Counted from the first letter of the stretch, positions 48,290 to 58,624 are shown. The stretch is 64,000 bases of DNA from Gillisella terrae (GCF_004801395.1 NZ_SSOA01000004.1:389059-453058); one strand, 5' to 3'. The notes: a model not told the origin generated them from the sequence alone. Made by a program: numbers and translations.

Positions 48290-49018
48290 TCATGTGACTT
48301 TTAGCAGCGCCAAAGCTTCCGCCGGATCAATCCGCCCATCGTATAGGGCACGGCCAGAAATGGCACCTTCGAGTTTTTGCGCATCCGGCTCGACCATGCG
48401 GCGAATATCATCCATAGAAGCCAAGCCGCCAGAGGCAATCACCGGAATAGATATGGCATTCGCCAATTCCAGCGTCGAGGGCCAATTAATGCCAGTCAGG
48501 ATGCCATCCCGGTCAATATCGGTGTAGATAATTGCCGACACACCAGCGCCTTCAAACTTTTTGGCAAGCTCAATTACGCCCAGCTCAGAGGCTTCCGCCC
48601 AGCCTTCCACCGCCACTTTGCCGCCCTTGGCATCAATGCCCACCGCAACCTTGCCGGGAAAATTCTTGCAGGCCTCAATCACCAGCGCCGGATCGCGCAC
48701 GGCAACAGTGCCAAGAATAACCCGTGAAAGACCGCGCGACAGCCAGCTCTCAATATGGGCCAGTGTACGAATACCACCGCCCAGCTGCACCGGGTTTTTC
48801 GTGGCCTTCAAAATCGCATCCACGGCTGCGCCATTGACGCTCTCGCCCGCAAAAGCGCCGTTGAGATCCACCACATGCAGCCATTCAAACCCCTGATCTT
48901 CAAAGGCTTTGGCCTGCGCGGCAGGGTCTGGATTATAAACCGTGGCCTGATCCATATCGCCCAGTTTCAGGCGTACGCACTGGCCGTCTTTGAGGTCAAT
49001 CGCGGGAAAGAGAATCAT
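48290..49018 (-). CDS. hisA: ProFAR isomerase HisA
   Basis: Opens the ribose ring of ProFAR in the fourth step of histidine synthesis. The 242-residue TIM barrel resembles His[17 protein letters not shown] at the start with the catalytic aspartate, [14 protein letters not shown] near 80, [13 protein letters not shown] near 165 with the second aspartate, and IASGGLAS near 200. The ATG at 49018 fits the family. It is flanked by terminator-like hairpins on both sides, so it may form its own transcript here. Confidence 0.95.
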   Translation of the reverse strand: MILFPAIDLKDGQCVRLKLGDMDQATVYNPDPAAQAKAFEDQGFEWLHVVDLNGAFAGESVNGAAVDAILKATKNPVQLGGGIRTLAHIESWLSRGLSRVILGTVAVRDPALVIEACKNFPGKVAVGIDAKGGKVAVEGWAEASELGVIELAKKFEGAGVSAIIYTDIDRDGILTGINWPSTLELANAISIPVIASGGLASMDDIRRMVEPDAQKLEGAISGRALYDGRIDPAEALALLKVT

Positions 49019-49126
49019 TTGTATAGCTCTTGATGGAAACAAACGCGGAACATTTTTCGTTGTGGATTAGACTCTATCCCTCAGGACTCTCTGCTGGCAA
49101 AGGCTTATGAGTCGACTCGCTAACAC

Positions 49127-49155
49127 AAAAAGCCGGGATTCCGGCCCGGCTTTTT
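49127..49155. terminator. Bidirectional rho-independent terminator between hisH and hisA
   Basis: AAAAAGCCGGG, loop ATTCCGG, CCCGGCTTTTT. On the minus strand it lies between hisH and hisA, so it would end the hisB-hisH transcript before hisA. Confidence 0.85.
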
Positions 49156-49291
49156 GAACCCGAAACAAATGAGGTGCTACGGGTGATAGGATTTCTCCAA
49201 CAAACTGCACATTGCACAATGATATTGTGTGGTCAATTCAAATCCTTTGATGGTTGGTACCTCTCCGATTCTCATATCGAAAGTATCATCC

Positions 49292-49576
49292 ATGAGTTAT
49301 TTCACAGACAAAGTCGCGATAGAGATATGGAAAGCAAGGTGGTATGGTATTCCCGTCCAAGATCTTGTCGCGAAATATAGAGAAAACCCCTTCAGGTTTT
49401 ATGAAGTTTGGGAAGAAAAAAAGAACGTTGGAACACGCTTGGAGGCATACGAGCAGTTGAAAAGGGAGAACCCCTTGCTGGCGGCAAATACCAACCCAGT
49501 TTGTCATGTTCCAAAACGAAAAGTTATCCATAGGCGAACTTTCGAAGGTGGGCAGATCGAAATGTTCCAAAGCTGA
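49292..49576 (+). CDS. Small protein of unknown function inserted between hisA and hisH
   Basis: The 94-residue reading frame starts MSYFTDKVAIEIWKARWYG and continues IPVQDLVAKYRENPFRFYEV; the first half looks helical and could be a helix-turn-helix-like or protein-binding fold. I do not recognise the family. It has no strong ribosome-binding site, and longer in-frame starts exist at 49229. Upstream, CACAAT-GAT-ATTGTG at 49215-49229 is a perfect dyad that could be an operator. It converges on hisH with one base between the stop codons, and is less GC-rich than the his genes. Confidence 0.55.
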   Translation: MSYFTDKVAIEIWKARWYGIPVQDLVAKYRENPFRFYEVWEEKKNVGTRLEAYEQLKRENPLLAANTNPVCHVPKRKVIHRRTFEGGQIEMFQS

Positions 49577-49577
49577 A

Positions 49578-50228
49578 CTATACATTCCACCTGAGAAAAT
49601 TAGAAATGAGAGCCAGACCCAGCGTCTGGCTCTTTTCCGGATGGAATTGTGCGCCGACCATGTTGTCGCGGCCAACGAAGGCGGTCATTGCGCCGCCGTA
49701 GTTGGTAGTGGCAATCACGTCTTCGGGCTTTTCAGCCGCCAGATAATAGGAATGCACGAAATAGGCGTGCAAGCCTTGCTCGCCGGTGGCAATGCCATCA
49801 AACAGCGGGTGAGGGCGGTTGAGCGTCAGGGTGTTCCAGCCGATTTGCGGGATTTTCAAAGCGGGGTCGGATGGGGTCATTTCCACCACATCGCCCTTGA
49901 TCCATCCAAGGCCGTTGGTGACGGTCTTTTCCAAACCGCGTGACGACATCAGCTGCATGCCGACGCAAATGCCCATAAACGGACGCGCCTTGTGCTCCAC
50001 CGCATCCACCAGCGCTTCAAGCATACCCGGCACGGCATCAAGGCCGCGCTTGCAATCGGCATAAGCACCCACGCCCGGCAGCACGATGCGGTCGGCGGTC
50101 GCGACGCGCTCGGCCTTGTCGGTCAGTTCAATTTCGGCATTTAGCCCGGCTTCACGGGCGGCCCGCTCAAACGCCTTGGTGGCGGAGCGCAAATTGCCCG
50201 AACCATAGTCAATAATCACAACACGCAT
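49578..50228 (-). CDS. hisH: Imidazole glycerol phosphate synthase glutaminase subunit
   Basis: Glutamine amidotransferase that supplies ammonia to HisF. The 216-residue protein has IIDYGSGNLRSATKAF at the start, VLPGVGAYADC near 50, the nucleophile elbow MGICVGMQLM near 85 with the catalytic cysteine, and the histidine-glutamate pair in GAQFHPEKSQ near 193. It follows hisB by 34 bases; the next his gene (hisA) is 560 bases further on, beyond a terminator. Confidence 0.96.
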   Translation of the reverse strand: MRVVIIDYGSGNLRSATKAFERAAREAGLNAEIELTDKAERVATADRIVLPGVGAYADCKRGLDAVPGMLEALVDAVEHKARPFMGICVGMQLMSSRGLEKTVTNGLGWIKGDVVEMTPSDPALKIPQIGWNTLTLNRPHPLFDGIATGEQGLHAYFVHSYYLAAEKPEDVIATTNYGGAMTAFVGRDNMVGAQFHPEKSQTLGLALISNFLRWNV

Positions 50229-50262
50229 GTCGATACCTCAATAGGCCTCGTTGCCGAGGGGG

Positions 50263-50862
50263 TCAGGCCAGTGTTCCCTTGGTGGAAGGAATGCGACCCG
50301 CCTGGCGTGGATCAATCTCTGTGGCGGCGCGAAGAGCGCGGGCCACGGCCTTGAAACAGGTTTCAGAGATATGATGGTTGTTGGCCCCATAATGATTGAG
50401 GATATGCAGGGTAATGCCCGCATTTTGCGCCAGCGCCTGAAAGAATTCACGCACCAGTTCGGTATCAAACGTGCCAATCTTGGGCGCGCTAAACGCCACA
50501 TTCCACACCAGAAACGGGCGGCCTGAGACATCAATGGCGGCCTTGGTCATGGTTTCGTCCATGGCCAGATCAATCGAGGCATAGCGCACAATTCCACGAC
50601 GATCACCCAGCGCTTTGGCGATGGCCTGGCCAATGGCAATGCCGGTGTCTTCAACGGTGTGATGGTCATCAATATGCAGGTCACCCTTCACGTCGATCTC
50701 CATATCGATCAGCGAATGGCGGCTGAGCTGGTCGAGCATATGATCGAAAAAGCCGACGCCCGTGGAGATTTTCGAGGTGCCGGTGCCGTCAATATTGACG
50801 GAGACGGATACCGAAGTCTCGTTGGTTTTGCGCACAATAGCGGCGCTGCGGCTCTCACTCAT
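50263..50862 (-). CDS. hisB: Imidazoleglycerol-phosphate dehydratase
   Basis: Sixth step of histidine synthesis. The 199-residue protein is the stand-alone dehydratase (no phosphatase domain), with metal-binding motifs [18 protein letters not shown] near residue 33, [15 protein letters not shown] near 63 and [20 protein letters not shown] near 158. It is the first gene of the minus-strand his cluster and is divergent from hslV across a 200-bp gap. Confidence 0.96.
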   Translation of the reverse strand: MSESRSAAIVRKTNETSVSVSVNIDGTGTSKISTGVGFFDHMLDQLSRHSLIDMEIDVKGDLHIDDHHTVEDTGIAIGQAIAKALGDRRGIVRYASIDLAMDETMTKAAIDVSGRPFLVWNVAFSAPKIGTFDTELVREFFQALAQNAGITLHILNHYGANNHHISETCFKAVARALRAATEIDPRQAGRIPSTKGTLA

Positions 50863-51061
50863 AGGTTTCTCCCTGCAAAGATGAGGTTGTTTATCAGGGC
50901 AGGGGGGAAATATCCAGAAGGATGACAGCGATTTTGACGCGCCGCACTCTACACAATCAATGCTTTGTGACAGTTATTTGCAATTGTGACATGGCTGCTT
51001 ACATAGGATCCAACATCATGGGCCGATATGTGAACGGCCTTTCGTTTGAAATGGATTGGAT

Positions 51062-51631
51062 ATGAGCGAACATAACCCCTATGGAACCATGCACGGCACC
51101 ACAATCATCTCGGTGCGCAAAGGCAATATGGTGGCAATGGCCGGCGATGGGCAGGTCAGCCTTGGCCAGACCGTGATGAAGGGCAATGCGCGCAAAGTGC
51201 GCCGCATTGGCAAGGGTGGCGAGGTGATTGCCGGTTTCGCCGGTGCCACAGCCGACGCTTTTACGCTTCTTGAGCGGCTGGAAAAGAAGCTGGAGCAATA
51301 TCCCGGCCAGTTGATGCGGGCTTCCGTTGAACTTGCCAAGGATTGGCGCACCGATAAATATCTGCGCAATCTCGAAGCCATGATGCTGGTGGCTGATAAA
51401 ACCATCACACTGGCAATTACCGGCAATGGTGATGTGCTGGAGCCCGAGCACGGCACAATAGCCATTGGCTCCGGTGGCAATTATGCGCTGGCGGCGGCCC
51501 TTGCCTTGATGGATAGCGATAAGACGGCTGAGGACGTGGCGCGCAAAGCCATGAAGATCGCCGCCGATATTTGTGTCTACACCAATGAAAACGTGCGGGT
51601 TGAAACGCTGTCACTGGATGCAGACGCTTAA
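51062..51631 (+). CDS. hslV: ATP-dependent protease subunit HslV
   Basis: Threonine protease chamber of the HslUV (ClpQY) complex. The 189-residue protein has the catalytic core [23 protein letters not shown]; the likely nucleophile is threonine 13, so a 12-residue propeptide ([12 protein letters not shown]) would have to be removed, unlike E. coli HslV, where the threonine follows the initiator methionine. An in-frame TTG two codons earlier is possible. It is 37 bases upstream of hslU. Confidence 0.95.
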   Translation: MSEHNPYGTMHGTTIISVRKGNMVAMAGDGQVSLGQTVMKGNARKVRRIGKGGEVIAGFAGATADAFTLLERLEKKLEQYPGQLMRASVELAKDWRTDKYLRNLEAMMLVADKTITLAITGNGDVLEPEHGTIAIGSGGNYALAAALALMDSDKTAEDVARKAMKIAADICVYTNENVRVETLSLDADA

Positions 51632-51668
51632 ACCGCCTTTCCCGTTCTCTTTTTACGGATCTTTGAAT

Positions 51669-52979
51669 ATGACCAATTTCTCCCCCCGCGAAATCGTCTC
51701 GGAACTCGACCGCTATATCATTGGCCAAAATGATGCCAAGCGCGCCGTTGCCATTGCGCTGCGCAATCGCTGGCGCCGCCAGCAACTGGATGAGAGCCTG
51801 CGCGATGAAGTGATGCCGAAAAACATTCTGATGATCGGTCCAACCGGCGTGGGTAAAACCGAAATCTCGCGCCGTCTGGCCAAGCTGGCCGGTGCACCCT
51901 TCATCAAGGTTGAAGCGACGAAGTTTACCGAAGTGGGCTATGTTGGCCGTGATGTGGAGCAGATCATTCGTGATCTGGTTGAGGTTGGCATTGGCCTGAT
52001 CAAGGAAAAGAAGCGGCAGGAGGTCGAAGCCAAGGCCCACGCCGGTGCCGAAGAACGGGTGCTGGATGCCCTGGTGGGAGCGACCGCATCGCCTGCCACC
52101 CGTGACAGTTTCCGCAAAAAGCTGCGGGCTGGCGAGCTGGATGACAAGGAGATCGACATTGAAGTCGCCGAGACGGGTGGCTCTGGCATGCCTGGCTTTG
52201 ACATTCCCGGCATGCCGGGTGGCAATGTCGGCATTATCAATCTGTCGGATATGTTTGGCAAAGCCATGGGTGGCCGCACCAAAAAGCTGCGTACCACGGT
52301 GAAGGCCTCTTACGCCGATCTGATCCGCGATGAATCGGAGAAGCTGATCGACAATGAGCTGATCCAGCGTGAAGCGGTGAAATCGGTTGAAAATGACGGC
52401 ATTGTCTTTTTGGATGAAATCGACAAGATCGCCAACCGCGAAGGGGCCATGGGTGCAGGCGTTTCGCGCGAAGGCGTGCAGCGCGATTTGCTGCCGCTGG
52501 TGGAGGGCACAACGGTTGCCACAAAATATGGTCCGGTGAAAACCGATCATATTCTGTTTATCGCTTCGGGCGCATTCCATGTGTCCAAGCCGTCGGACCT
52601 TCTGCCGGAGTTGCAGGGCCGTCTGCCAATCCGCGTTGAACTGAAACCTTTGACCAAGGAAGATTTTCGCCGCATCCTGACCGAAACAGAAGCCAGCCTC
52701 ATTCGCCAGTATATTGCGCTGATGGCCACGGAAGGTCTCGATCTGGAGTTCACGGAAGATGCCATTGATGCTTTGGCGGATGTGACCGTTGCGTTGAATA
52801 CGTCTGTTGAAAATATCGGTGCGCGTCGTCTGCAAACGGTGATGGAGCGGGTGCTGGATGAGATTTCCTTCAATGCGCCTGATCGCAGTGGTGCAAAGGT
52901 GAGCATTGATTCGGCCTATGTGAACGAGCATGTGGGTGAAATCGCAGCGGATGCGGATCTTTCGCGCTACATTCTGTGA
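51669..52979 (+). CDS. hslU: HslU ATPase subunit
   Basis: AAA+ unfoldase of the HslUV protease. The 436-residue protein has [17 protein letters not shown] at the start, Walker [16 protein letters not shown] near residue 57, the pore motif GYVGRD near 90, an intermediate domain, Walker [12 protein letters not shown] near 247 and the C-terminal RYIL tail that docks into HslV. The ATG at 51669 fits the family. Together with hslV it forms an operon. Confidence 0.97.
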   Translation: MTNFSPREIVSELDRYIIGQNDAKRAVAIALRNRWRRQQLDESLRDEVMPKNILMIGPTGVGKTEISRRLAKLAGAPFIKVEATKFTEVGYVGRDVEQIIRDLVEVGIGLIKEKKRQEVEAKAHAGAEERVLDALVGATASPATRDSFRKKLRAGELDDKEIDIEVAETGGSGMPGFDIPGMPGGNVGIINLSDMFGKAMGGRTKKLRTTVKASYADLIRDESEKLIDNELIQREAVKSVENDGIVFLDEIDKIANREGAMGAGVSREGVQRDLLPLVEGTTVATKYGPVKTDHILFIASGAFHVSKPSDLLPELQGRLPIRVELKPLTKEDFRRILTETEASLIRQYIALMATEGLDLEFTEDAIDALADVTVALNTSVENIGARRLQTVMERVLDEISFNAPDRSGAKVSIDSAYVNEHVGEIAADADLSRYIL

Positions 52980-53165
52980 TGTTTATGCATCGTCTCATGC
53001 TGAAATCGGCTGGCATGCGCCCTAATTTCGCCTTGAGATGATCTATTAAGTCGACAGCAGCGGTCTGCACCTTGTATGAGGCGGCTGGCCGTTGCTGCGA
53101 CTAACCCATGTTTGGGGTGGCCTATGCGCACGCCGCCAAACCGACCCCTCTGCACGGGATAAGAC

Positions 53166-54116
53166 ATGCTGCGTCGCTTTGCTGTTATTTTGCTCCTCTC
53201 TTTCGCTTGTTTTTCATCTGCGGCCTCTTTCGCTGAAGCGAAGATGGTGCCGGAAGGCAACCGCAATGCAGAGCAACCGCCCATTCCGGGCGCATCGAAG
53301 CAGCGCACCAAAGAGACCAAGACCACATTTGATCTGAAATACGACAAGATCATTGATCTGCTGACGCGCGACCGCGATCTGGTTTCCAAAATCAAGAAAG
53401 TCTCTGCGGCCTACGGCATTGATCCCATTCATATGATTGGCGCATTGGTTGGCGAACACACCTACAATGTCGACGCCTATGATACGTTGCAGAGCTATTA
53501 TGTGAAAGCAGCCTCCTATGCTGGCAATTCCTTCCGTTTTGCCTATGAGGGTGAGACGGTTGATCAATTCGTATCCCGTCCCGAATTTGCCCAGTGCAGC
53601 GCATTCAAGGATTCCGATCGCCTGTGGACCTGCCGCAACGATGTTTGGCAAGACAAGTTTCAAGGCAAGAAGGTTGATGGCAAACGTTTTCCCAACAATC
53701 GCTTCAGTGCTGTTTTCTTCCAGCCCTTCTATGCTGGACAAACCTTTGGTCTTGGCCAGATCAACCCTCTGACGGCCCTGATGCTGACCGACATGGTGCA
53801 TCGTGTTTCCGGCTATCCCAAGCTGGATGAAAATGACGCTGCCGGTGTTTATAAAGCGATTATGGATCCTGATATTTCGCTGGCCTATATGGCCGCCATT
53901 ATCCGCAAATCCATTGATGATTATAAAAATATAGCAGGCTTTGATATTTCCGATAATCCGGGTTTGACGGCAACACTCTACAACCTTGGTGATTCGGCGG
54001 CGCGGGCCAAGGCGCTGGCGCGACGCAATGCGGGTGGCGCGACAGTCTGGCCTGAGGAAAATTACTATGGCTGGCTGATCAACGATCGGCTGAAGCAGCT
54101 CAAGGGCTTGCTGTAA
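53166..54116 (+). CDS. DUF1402 family exported protein
   Basis: Protein of unknown function found in rhizobia. The 316-residue protein has a signal peptide (RRFAVILLLSFACFSSAASF, cleavage near residue 24) and a mature domain with conserved stretches AYGIDPIHMIGALVGEHTYN near 83 and GQTFGLGQINPLTALM near 192. The pattern around the glutamate in GEH and the GLGQINP motif recalls lysozyme-like transglycosylases, which is a guess. It is a single gene downstream of hslU. Confidence 0.82.
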   Translation: MLRRFAVILLLSFACFSSAASFAEAKMVPEGNRNAEQPPIPGASKQRTKETKTTFDLKYDKIIDLLTRDRDLVSKIKKVSAAYGIDPIHMIGALVGEHTYNVDAYDTLQSYYVKAASYAGNSFRFAYEGETVDQFVSRPEFAQCSAFKDSDRLWTCRNDVWQDKFQGKKVDGKRFPNNRFSAVFFQPFYAGQTFGLGQINPLTALMLTDMVHRVSGYPKLDENDAAGVYKAIMDPDISLAYMAAIIRKSIDDYKNIAGFDISDNPGLTATLYNLGDSAARAKALARRNAGGATVWPEENYYGWLINDRLKQLKGLL

Positions 54117-54314
54117 ACGCCGATCCTGTTTTATCGCTTACGATTGTTTCTAAAAAGGCATAAATCTTTCGCACTTGTGTCTGATTGACAGAAGGTTGCT
54201 CCTCGCCTCACTGTGTGCGCTGGAATGCACAAACTGCCTTGCGCGGGCGTGACCATCCATTGATGATCCGGGCGCAGGCTGTAGAATGGCATAAAATGAC
54301 AGCAGGAGGCTGAA

Positions 54315-56477
54315 ATGGCGCGTGTTGAACACTCTGGTCTGGCGATTGATCAGGGGCTTTATGATTTCCTCGTGCACAAGGCGCTGCCCGGCACAGGAGT
54401 GGATGCTGAGGCATTTTTCAAAGCTTTTGCCGATCTGGTTCACACTCTTGGACCGAAAAACCGTGCTCTTCTGGCCGTTCGCGATGATTTTCAGGCAAAG
54501 CTTGATGACTGGTATCGCAAAAATGGTGCGCCAAGCGATTTGGCTGCCTATGAAGCTTTCCTGCGCGAGATTGGCTATATCCTGCCAGAAGGCCCGGATT
54601 TTACGGTCAACACCCAAAATGTCGATGCCGAGATTGCCACCATTGCCGGGCCGCAGCTGGTCGTGCCGGTGATGAATGCGCGTTACGCCTTGAACGCTGC
54701 CAACGCCCGCTGGGGCTCGCTTTATGACGCGCTCTATGGCACCGATGCGATTTCTGAGAATGACGGCGCTGAAAAGGGCAGGGGCTATAATCCTGTTCGT
54801 GGTACCAAGGTGATTGCCTGGGCGCGCAATTTTCTCGATCAGTCGGTGCCGCTCACTGGCGGCAGTTGGGCCGATGTCGCAGCCCTTGGCCTCAGCGGCG
54901 GTTATCTGGATGTCACACTTGCCAATGGCGACAAGACGGGCCTGACCGATCCCAGCCAGTTTGCCGGATCAAACGCCAAAGATGGTGCGATCACCTCTTA
55001 CCTCTTGCAGCGCAACGGCTTGCATATCGAAATCTGCATTGATGCAACGGGTGCAATTGGAGCAAACGATCCAGCCAGCATCAATGATGTTCGGTTGGAA
55101 TCCGCCATCACCACGATCATGGATTGTGAAGACTCAGTCGCCGCCGTGGACGCCGAAGACAAGATTTTGGCCTATTCCAACTGGCTCGGCCTGATGAAAG
55201 GTGATCTAGAAGAAGTGGTTGCCAAGGGCGGCACCAGCTTCACCCGCAAGCTCAACCCGGATCGCCAGTTTATCGATCCGCAGGGCAAGGCTTTCGACAT
55301 TCATTGCCGCTCGTTGATGTTGGTGCGCAATGTCGGGCATTTGATGACCAATCCAGCTATTCTGGATCGCAACAGTCATGAAGTGCCAGAAGGCATTATG
55401 GATGCGATGATCACCGCGCTGATTGCCTTGCACGATATTGGCCCCAATGGTCGCCGTCAAAATTCGCAGCTTGGCTCGATGTATGTGGTCAAGCCGAAGA
55501 TGCATGGGCCGGAGGAGGTGGCTTTCGCCGTTGAAATCTTCTCAAAAGTCGAGCAGGCGCTGGGCATGGCACCCAACACCATCAAGATGGGCATTATGGA
55601 CGAGGAGCGCCGCACCACGGTGAACCTCAAGGAGTGCATTCGTGCCGCCAAAGACCGGGTGGTGTTTATCAACACCGGCTTCCTCGATCGCACCGGCGAT
55701 GAAATTCATACCTCGATGGAAGCGGGTCCAATGATCCGCAAGGGTGATATGAAGCAGGCGGCCTGGATTGCGGCCTATGAAAACTGGAATGTCGATATTG
55801 GGCTGCAATGCGGCCTTTCCGGCCATGCCCAGATTGGCAAGGGCATGTGGGCCATGCCCGATCTGATGGCGGCGATGCTGGAGCAAAAGATTGCCCATCC
55901 GAAGGCCGGTGCCAACACCGCCTGGGTGCCATCCCCCACGGCAGCAACCCTGCATGCCACCCATTACCACACGGTCAACGTTGCCGGTGTGCAGGCCAGC
56001 CTGAAAAGCCGGGCGCGGGCGAAATTGTCCGACATTCTCTCGGTACCGGTGGCAACCCGCCCCAATTGGACAGCGGAAGAAATCCAGCGGGAGCTTGATA
56101 ACAATGCGCAGGGCATTCTGGGCTATGTGGTGCGCTGGGTGGATCAGGGCATTGGCTGCTCAAAGGTACCAGACATCAACAATGTCGGCCTGATGGAAGA
56201 CCGCGCGACGCTGCGCATTTCTGCCCAGCACATGGCCAATTGGCTGCATCATGGCGTTGTGACAAAGGAGCAGGTGGTTGAGACGCTCAAGCGCATGGCC
56301 GCCGTGGTGGATCAGCAAAATGCCGGCGATGCGGCTTATCAGCCAATGGCCAAGGATTTTGACGGCTCCATCGCCTTTCAGGCAGCCCTTGATCTGGTGT
56401 TGAAGGGCCGCGAACAGCCCAATGGCTACACCGAGCCAGTTCTGCACCGCCGTCGGCTGGAGGCGAAAGCCGCATAA
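54315..56477 (+). CDS. glcB: Malate synthase G
   Basis: Condenses glyoxylate and acetyl-CoA to malate in the glyoxylate bypass. The 720-residue protein has the TIM-barrel core with [18 protein letters not shown] near 270, the glutamate/aspartate metal site in the [15 protein letters not shown] region near 425, and [11 protein letters not shown] near 510; the length is that of isoform G. AGGAGG lies seven bases before the ATG. A parS-like site and a strong terminator follow. With phaZ and pckA it fits growth on acetate or stored PHB. Confidence 0.97.
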   Translation: MARVEHSGLAIDQGLYDFLVHKALPGTGVDAEAFFKAFADLVHTLGPKNRALLAVRDDFQAKLDDWYRKNGAPSDLAAYEAFLREIGYILPEGPDFTVNTQNVDAEIATIAGPQLVVPVMNARYALNAANARWGSLYDALYGTDAISENDGAEKGRGYNPVRGTKVIAWARNFLDQSVPLTGGSWADVAALGLSGGYLDVTLANGDKTGLTDPSQFAGSNAKDGAITSYLLQRNGLHIEICIDATGAIGANDPASINDVRLESAITTIMDCEDSVAAVDAEDKILAYSNWLGLMKGDLEEVVAKGGTSFTRKLNPDRQFIDPQGKAFDIHCRSLMLVRNVGHLMTNPAILDRNSHEVPEGIMDAMITALIALHDIGPNGRRQNSQLGSMYVVKPKMHGPEEVAFAVEIFSKVEQALGMAPNTIKMGIMDEERRTTVNLKECIRAAKDRVVFINTGFLDRTGDEIHTSMEAGPMIRKGDMKQAAWIAAYENWNVDIGLQCGLSGHAQIGKGMWAMPDLMAAMLEQKIAHPKAGANTAWVPSPTAATLHATHYHTVNVAGVQASLKSRARAKLSDILSVPVATRPNWTAEEIQRELDNNAQGILGYVVRWVDQGIGCSKVPDINNVGLMEDRATLRISAQHMANWLHHGVVTKEQVVETLKRMAAVVDQQNAGDAAYQPMAKDFDGSIAFQAALDLVLKGREQPNGYTEPVLHRRRLEAKAA

Positions 56478-56489
56478 GCCACGGCTGAT

Positions 56490-56505
56490 GATTTCACGTG
56501 AAACA
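56490..56505. promoter_or_regulatory. parS-like site 5
   Basis: GATTTCACGTGAAACA matches TGTTTCACGTGAAACA at 14 of 16 positions. It lies 13 bases after the glcB stop codon and just before its terminator. Confidence 0.65.
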
Positions 56506-56506
56506 G

Positions 56507-56540
56507 AAAAGCCGCCGAATGATCCATTCGGCGGCTTTTT
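56507..56540. terminator. Bidirectional terminator between glcB and the L,D-transpeptidase gene
   Basis: AAAAGCCGCCGAATG, loop ATC, CATTCGGCGGCTTTTT. It serves both convergent genes. Confidence 0.9.
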
Positions 56541-56559
56541 CAATGGAAGAGATTTACGA

Positions 56560-57279
56560 TCAACTCTGCTGAACGATAACCTTGGTTTCCTTGCCCGGAC
56601 GCACATGGCTGTAAAGGTCAATCACATCCTGATTGATCATACGAATGCAGCCAGACGATGCGGCGGTGCCGATCGAGGCCCATTCAGGCGAACCATGGAT
56701 GCGGAACAATGTGTCCTGACCCTTGTCGTTGAACAGATACATGGCGCGTGCACCCAGCGGATTGCTGATGCTTGGGCCCATGCCGTTTTCAACATATTTG
56801 GCAACTTCAGGCTTGCGGGCTGCCATTTCCTTTGGCGGATGCCAGGTTGGCCATTCCTGCTTCCAGGCCACATAGGCCTCGCCCTGCCATGCAAAACCGT
56901 CCTTGCCGACGCCAATGCCGTAGCGCATCGCCTGACCATTGCCGAGAACGTAATAAAGGAAACGTTCCTTGGTGTTGACGATGATCGTGCCGGGCTTTTC
57001 ATTGGTCTGATAAGAAACCACCTGACGGCGGAACTTTGGGTTGACCTTCTGAATTGGAATGGCTGGCAGCGCATAACCGGCATCAGTGACGGGACCGTAG
57101 GCGTCGTCAAAGATTTTGGCGGTTTCAACTTTGGCTGGTTCAACCTTGGCTGGTTCAGGTGCCGCAACAGTTTTTGCAGCAGCCGTCTTTTTTGTATCAG
57201 CCTGAGAGGTTGTGGTGCAGCCGGTGATGGCAATGGTGGACAGGAGACCGAGCACGGTCAGTGCAGTGCGGATTCGCAT
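56560..57279 (-). CDS. L,D-transpeptidase (YkuD) lipoprotein
   Basis: Makes 3-3 crosslinks in peptidoglycan or attaches proteins to it. The 239-residue protein has a lipoprotein signal with lipobox ending in cysteine 21 (STIAITGC), a linker rich in alanine and lysine, and a YkuD domain with the catalytic histidine 195 (RIHGSPEW) and cysteine 211 (TAASSGCIRM). Rhizobial genomes carry many such enzymes, in keeping with polar growth through 3-3 crosslinks. It is divergent from mmcB. Confidence 0.93.
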   Translation of the reverse strand: MRIRTALTVLGLLSTIAITGCTTTSQADTKKTAAAKTVAAPEPAKVEPAKVETAKIFDDAYGPVTDAGYALPAIPIQKVNPKFRRQVVSYQTNEKPGTIIVNTKERFLYYVLGNGQAMRYGIGVGKDGFAWQGEAYVAWKQEWPTWHPPKEMAARKPEVAKYVENGMGPSISNPLGARAMYLFNDKGQDTLFRIHGSPEWASIGTAASSGCIRMINQDVIDLYSHVRPGKETKVIVQQS

Positions 57280-57456
57280 GGGAGGCTCATCGACTTTCGG
57301 GCAGGACGTTTAACTGGGTTTACAGCTTTGATAGAGGTATATTTTTTATTACTGGAAAGTTTGCAAGCGCTCTGGCTGGTCTGGCGCGCTCGCGCCTCGC
57401 AAATTGCTGAAGGATGGCTTTTTTGCAACATATCGATAACGCAAGGGGGATGAAAA

Positions 57457-57945
57457 ATGACGATTCTTAACGTTTCCGTTAAAGACCCCTTAATCGATGG
57501 GCGACAATCGGAGCGCGCGTTAATGATTCGCCGCGGCGTGCAGGTTCTGCTTCGCCAGATGCGTCAAGCCTGCTTGCCGGAGCTTGCCCTGGCCAGTGGC
57601 CGACGGGCCGATCTCATCAGTCTCTCAGACAAGGGAGAGATCTGGATTATCGAGATCAAATCGTCGATTGAAGATTTTCGGGTGGATCGCAAATGGCCCG
57701 ATTATCGCAAGCACTGCGACCGATTGTTTTTCGCCACCTTACCCGATGTGCCGCAGGAGATTTTTCCGCAAGACTGCGGCTTTATCCTCTCGGATGGCTA
57801 TGCGGCCCACATCCTGCGCGAGGCACCGGAACATAAGCTGGCACCCGCCACCCGCAAGGCCGTGACCTTAAATTTCGCAACCAATGCTGCGCACCGGTTG
57901 ATGAAAGCCGAGTGGGACGCCATCCCCCCGGCCAAAACCCTTTAA
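57457..57945 (+). CDS. mmcB: MmcB-family DNA repair protein
   Basis: Putative endonuclease linked to mitomycin-C resistance in Caulobacter, where it is under LexA control. The 162-residue protein has a PD-(D/E)XK-like core: RADLISLSDKGEIWIIEIKSS near residue 50, with the D and ExK placed as in restriction-type nucleases, then DFRVDRKWPDYRKHCDRLFF. I did not find a clear LexA box upstream. It converges on actR with a nine-base gap. Confidence 0.88.
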   Translation: MTILNVSVKDPLIDGRQSERALMIRRGVQVLLRQMRQACLPELALASGRRADLISLSDKGEIWIIEIKSSIEDFRVDRKWPDYRKHCDRLFFATLPDVPQEIFPQDCGFILSDGYAAHILREAPEHKLAPATRKAVTLNFATNAAHRLMKAEWDAIPPAKTL

Positions 57946-57954
57946 GTTGATTGA

Positions 57955-58563
57955 TTATTTCGGCGCGCGCTTTGCCAAAATGCGCTGCAAGGTGCGGCGA
58001 TGCATGTTGAGGCGCCGAGCCGTCTCGGAAACATTGCGCTCACAGGCTTCATAAACCCGCTGAATATGCTCCCAACGCACCCGGTCTGCCGACATCGGGT
58101 TTTCCGGCACATCTGCCTTTTCACCAGCCCGCTGGGTGAGGGCGTTGAAAACGTCATCGGCATCGGCAGGCTTGGACAGGTAATCGACAGCACCCAGCTT
58201 CACAGCGGTCACGGCGGTGGCGATATTGCCGTAGCCTGTCAAAACGATGATTCGTGTGTCGTCGCGGCGTTCACGGATTGCGGCAATCACATCCAGTCCA
58301 TTGCCATCGCCAAGCCGCAGATCCACCACCGCATATTTGGGGGCGGCTTCAGTGGATTTGGCAATGCCTTCGGCCACCGAGCTTGCCATATCCACCTTGA
58401 AACCTCGCGATTCCATGGCTCGTCCCAAGCGCCGCAAGAAAGGCAAATCGTCATCAACAATCAAAAGGGTCGGGTCCACACCGAGATCAATGGTGTCGTT
58501 GAGGTCTTCGCTGGAGGCGACGTCCTTTGCCTGCTGCTCTTGGTGCAAACTATCCTGGGTCAT
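57955..58563 (-). CDS. actR: ActR/RegA response regulator
   Basis: Global redox/acid-tolerance regulator of the RegA-PrrA-ActR family. The 202-residue protein has a receiver domain with TLLIVDDDLPFLRRL near residue 32 and the phospho-acceptor aspartate 81 (VVDLRLGDGNGL), and a Fis-type helix-turn-helix at the end (RNVSETARRLNMHRRTLQRIL) that is nearly invariant in the family. Its partner actS lies upstream on the same strand; a 154-bp gap with a hairpin repeat separates them. Confidence 0.95.
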   Translation of the reverse strand: MTQDSLHQEQQAKDVASSEDLNDTIDLGVDPTLLIVDDDLPFLRRLGRAMESRGFKVDMASSVAEGIAKSTEAAPKYAVVDLRLGDGNGLDVIAAIRERRDDTRIIVLTGYGNIATAVTAVKLGAVDYLSKPADADDVFNALTQRAGEKADVPENPMSADRVRWEHIQRVYEACERNVSETARRLNMHRRTLQRILAKRAPK

Positions 58564-58624
58564 ATTTTCAGTCCTTCAGAATCACTCTAGCTTTATACGA
58601 ACCAGACTGACTCTCGGTTCTCTT

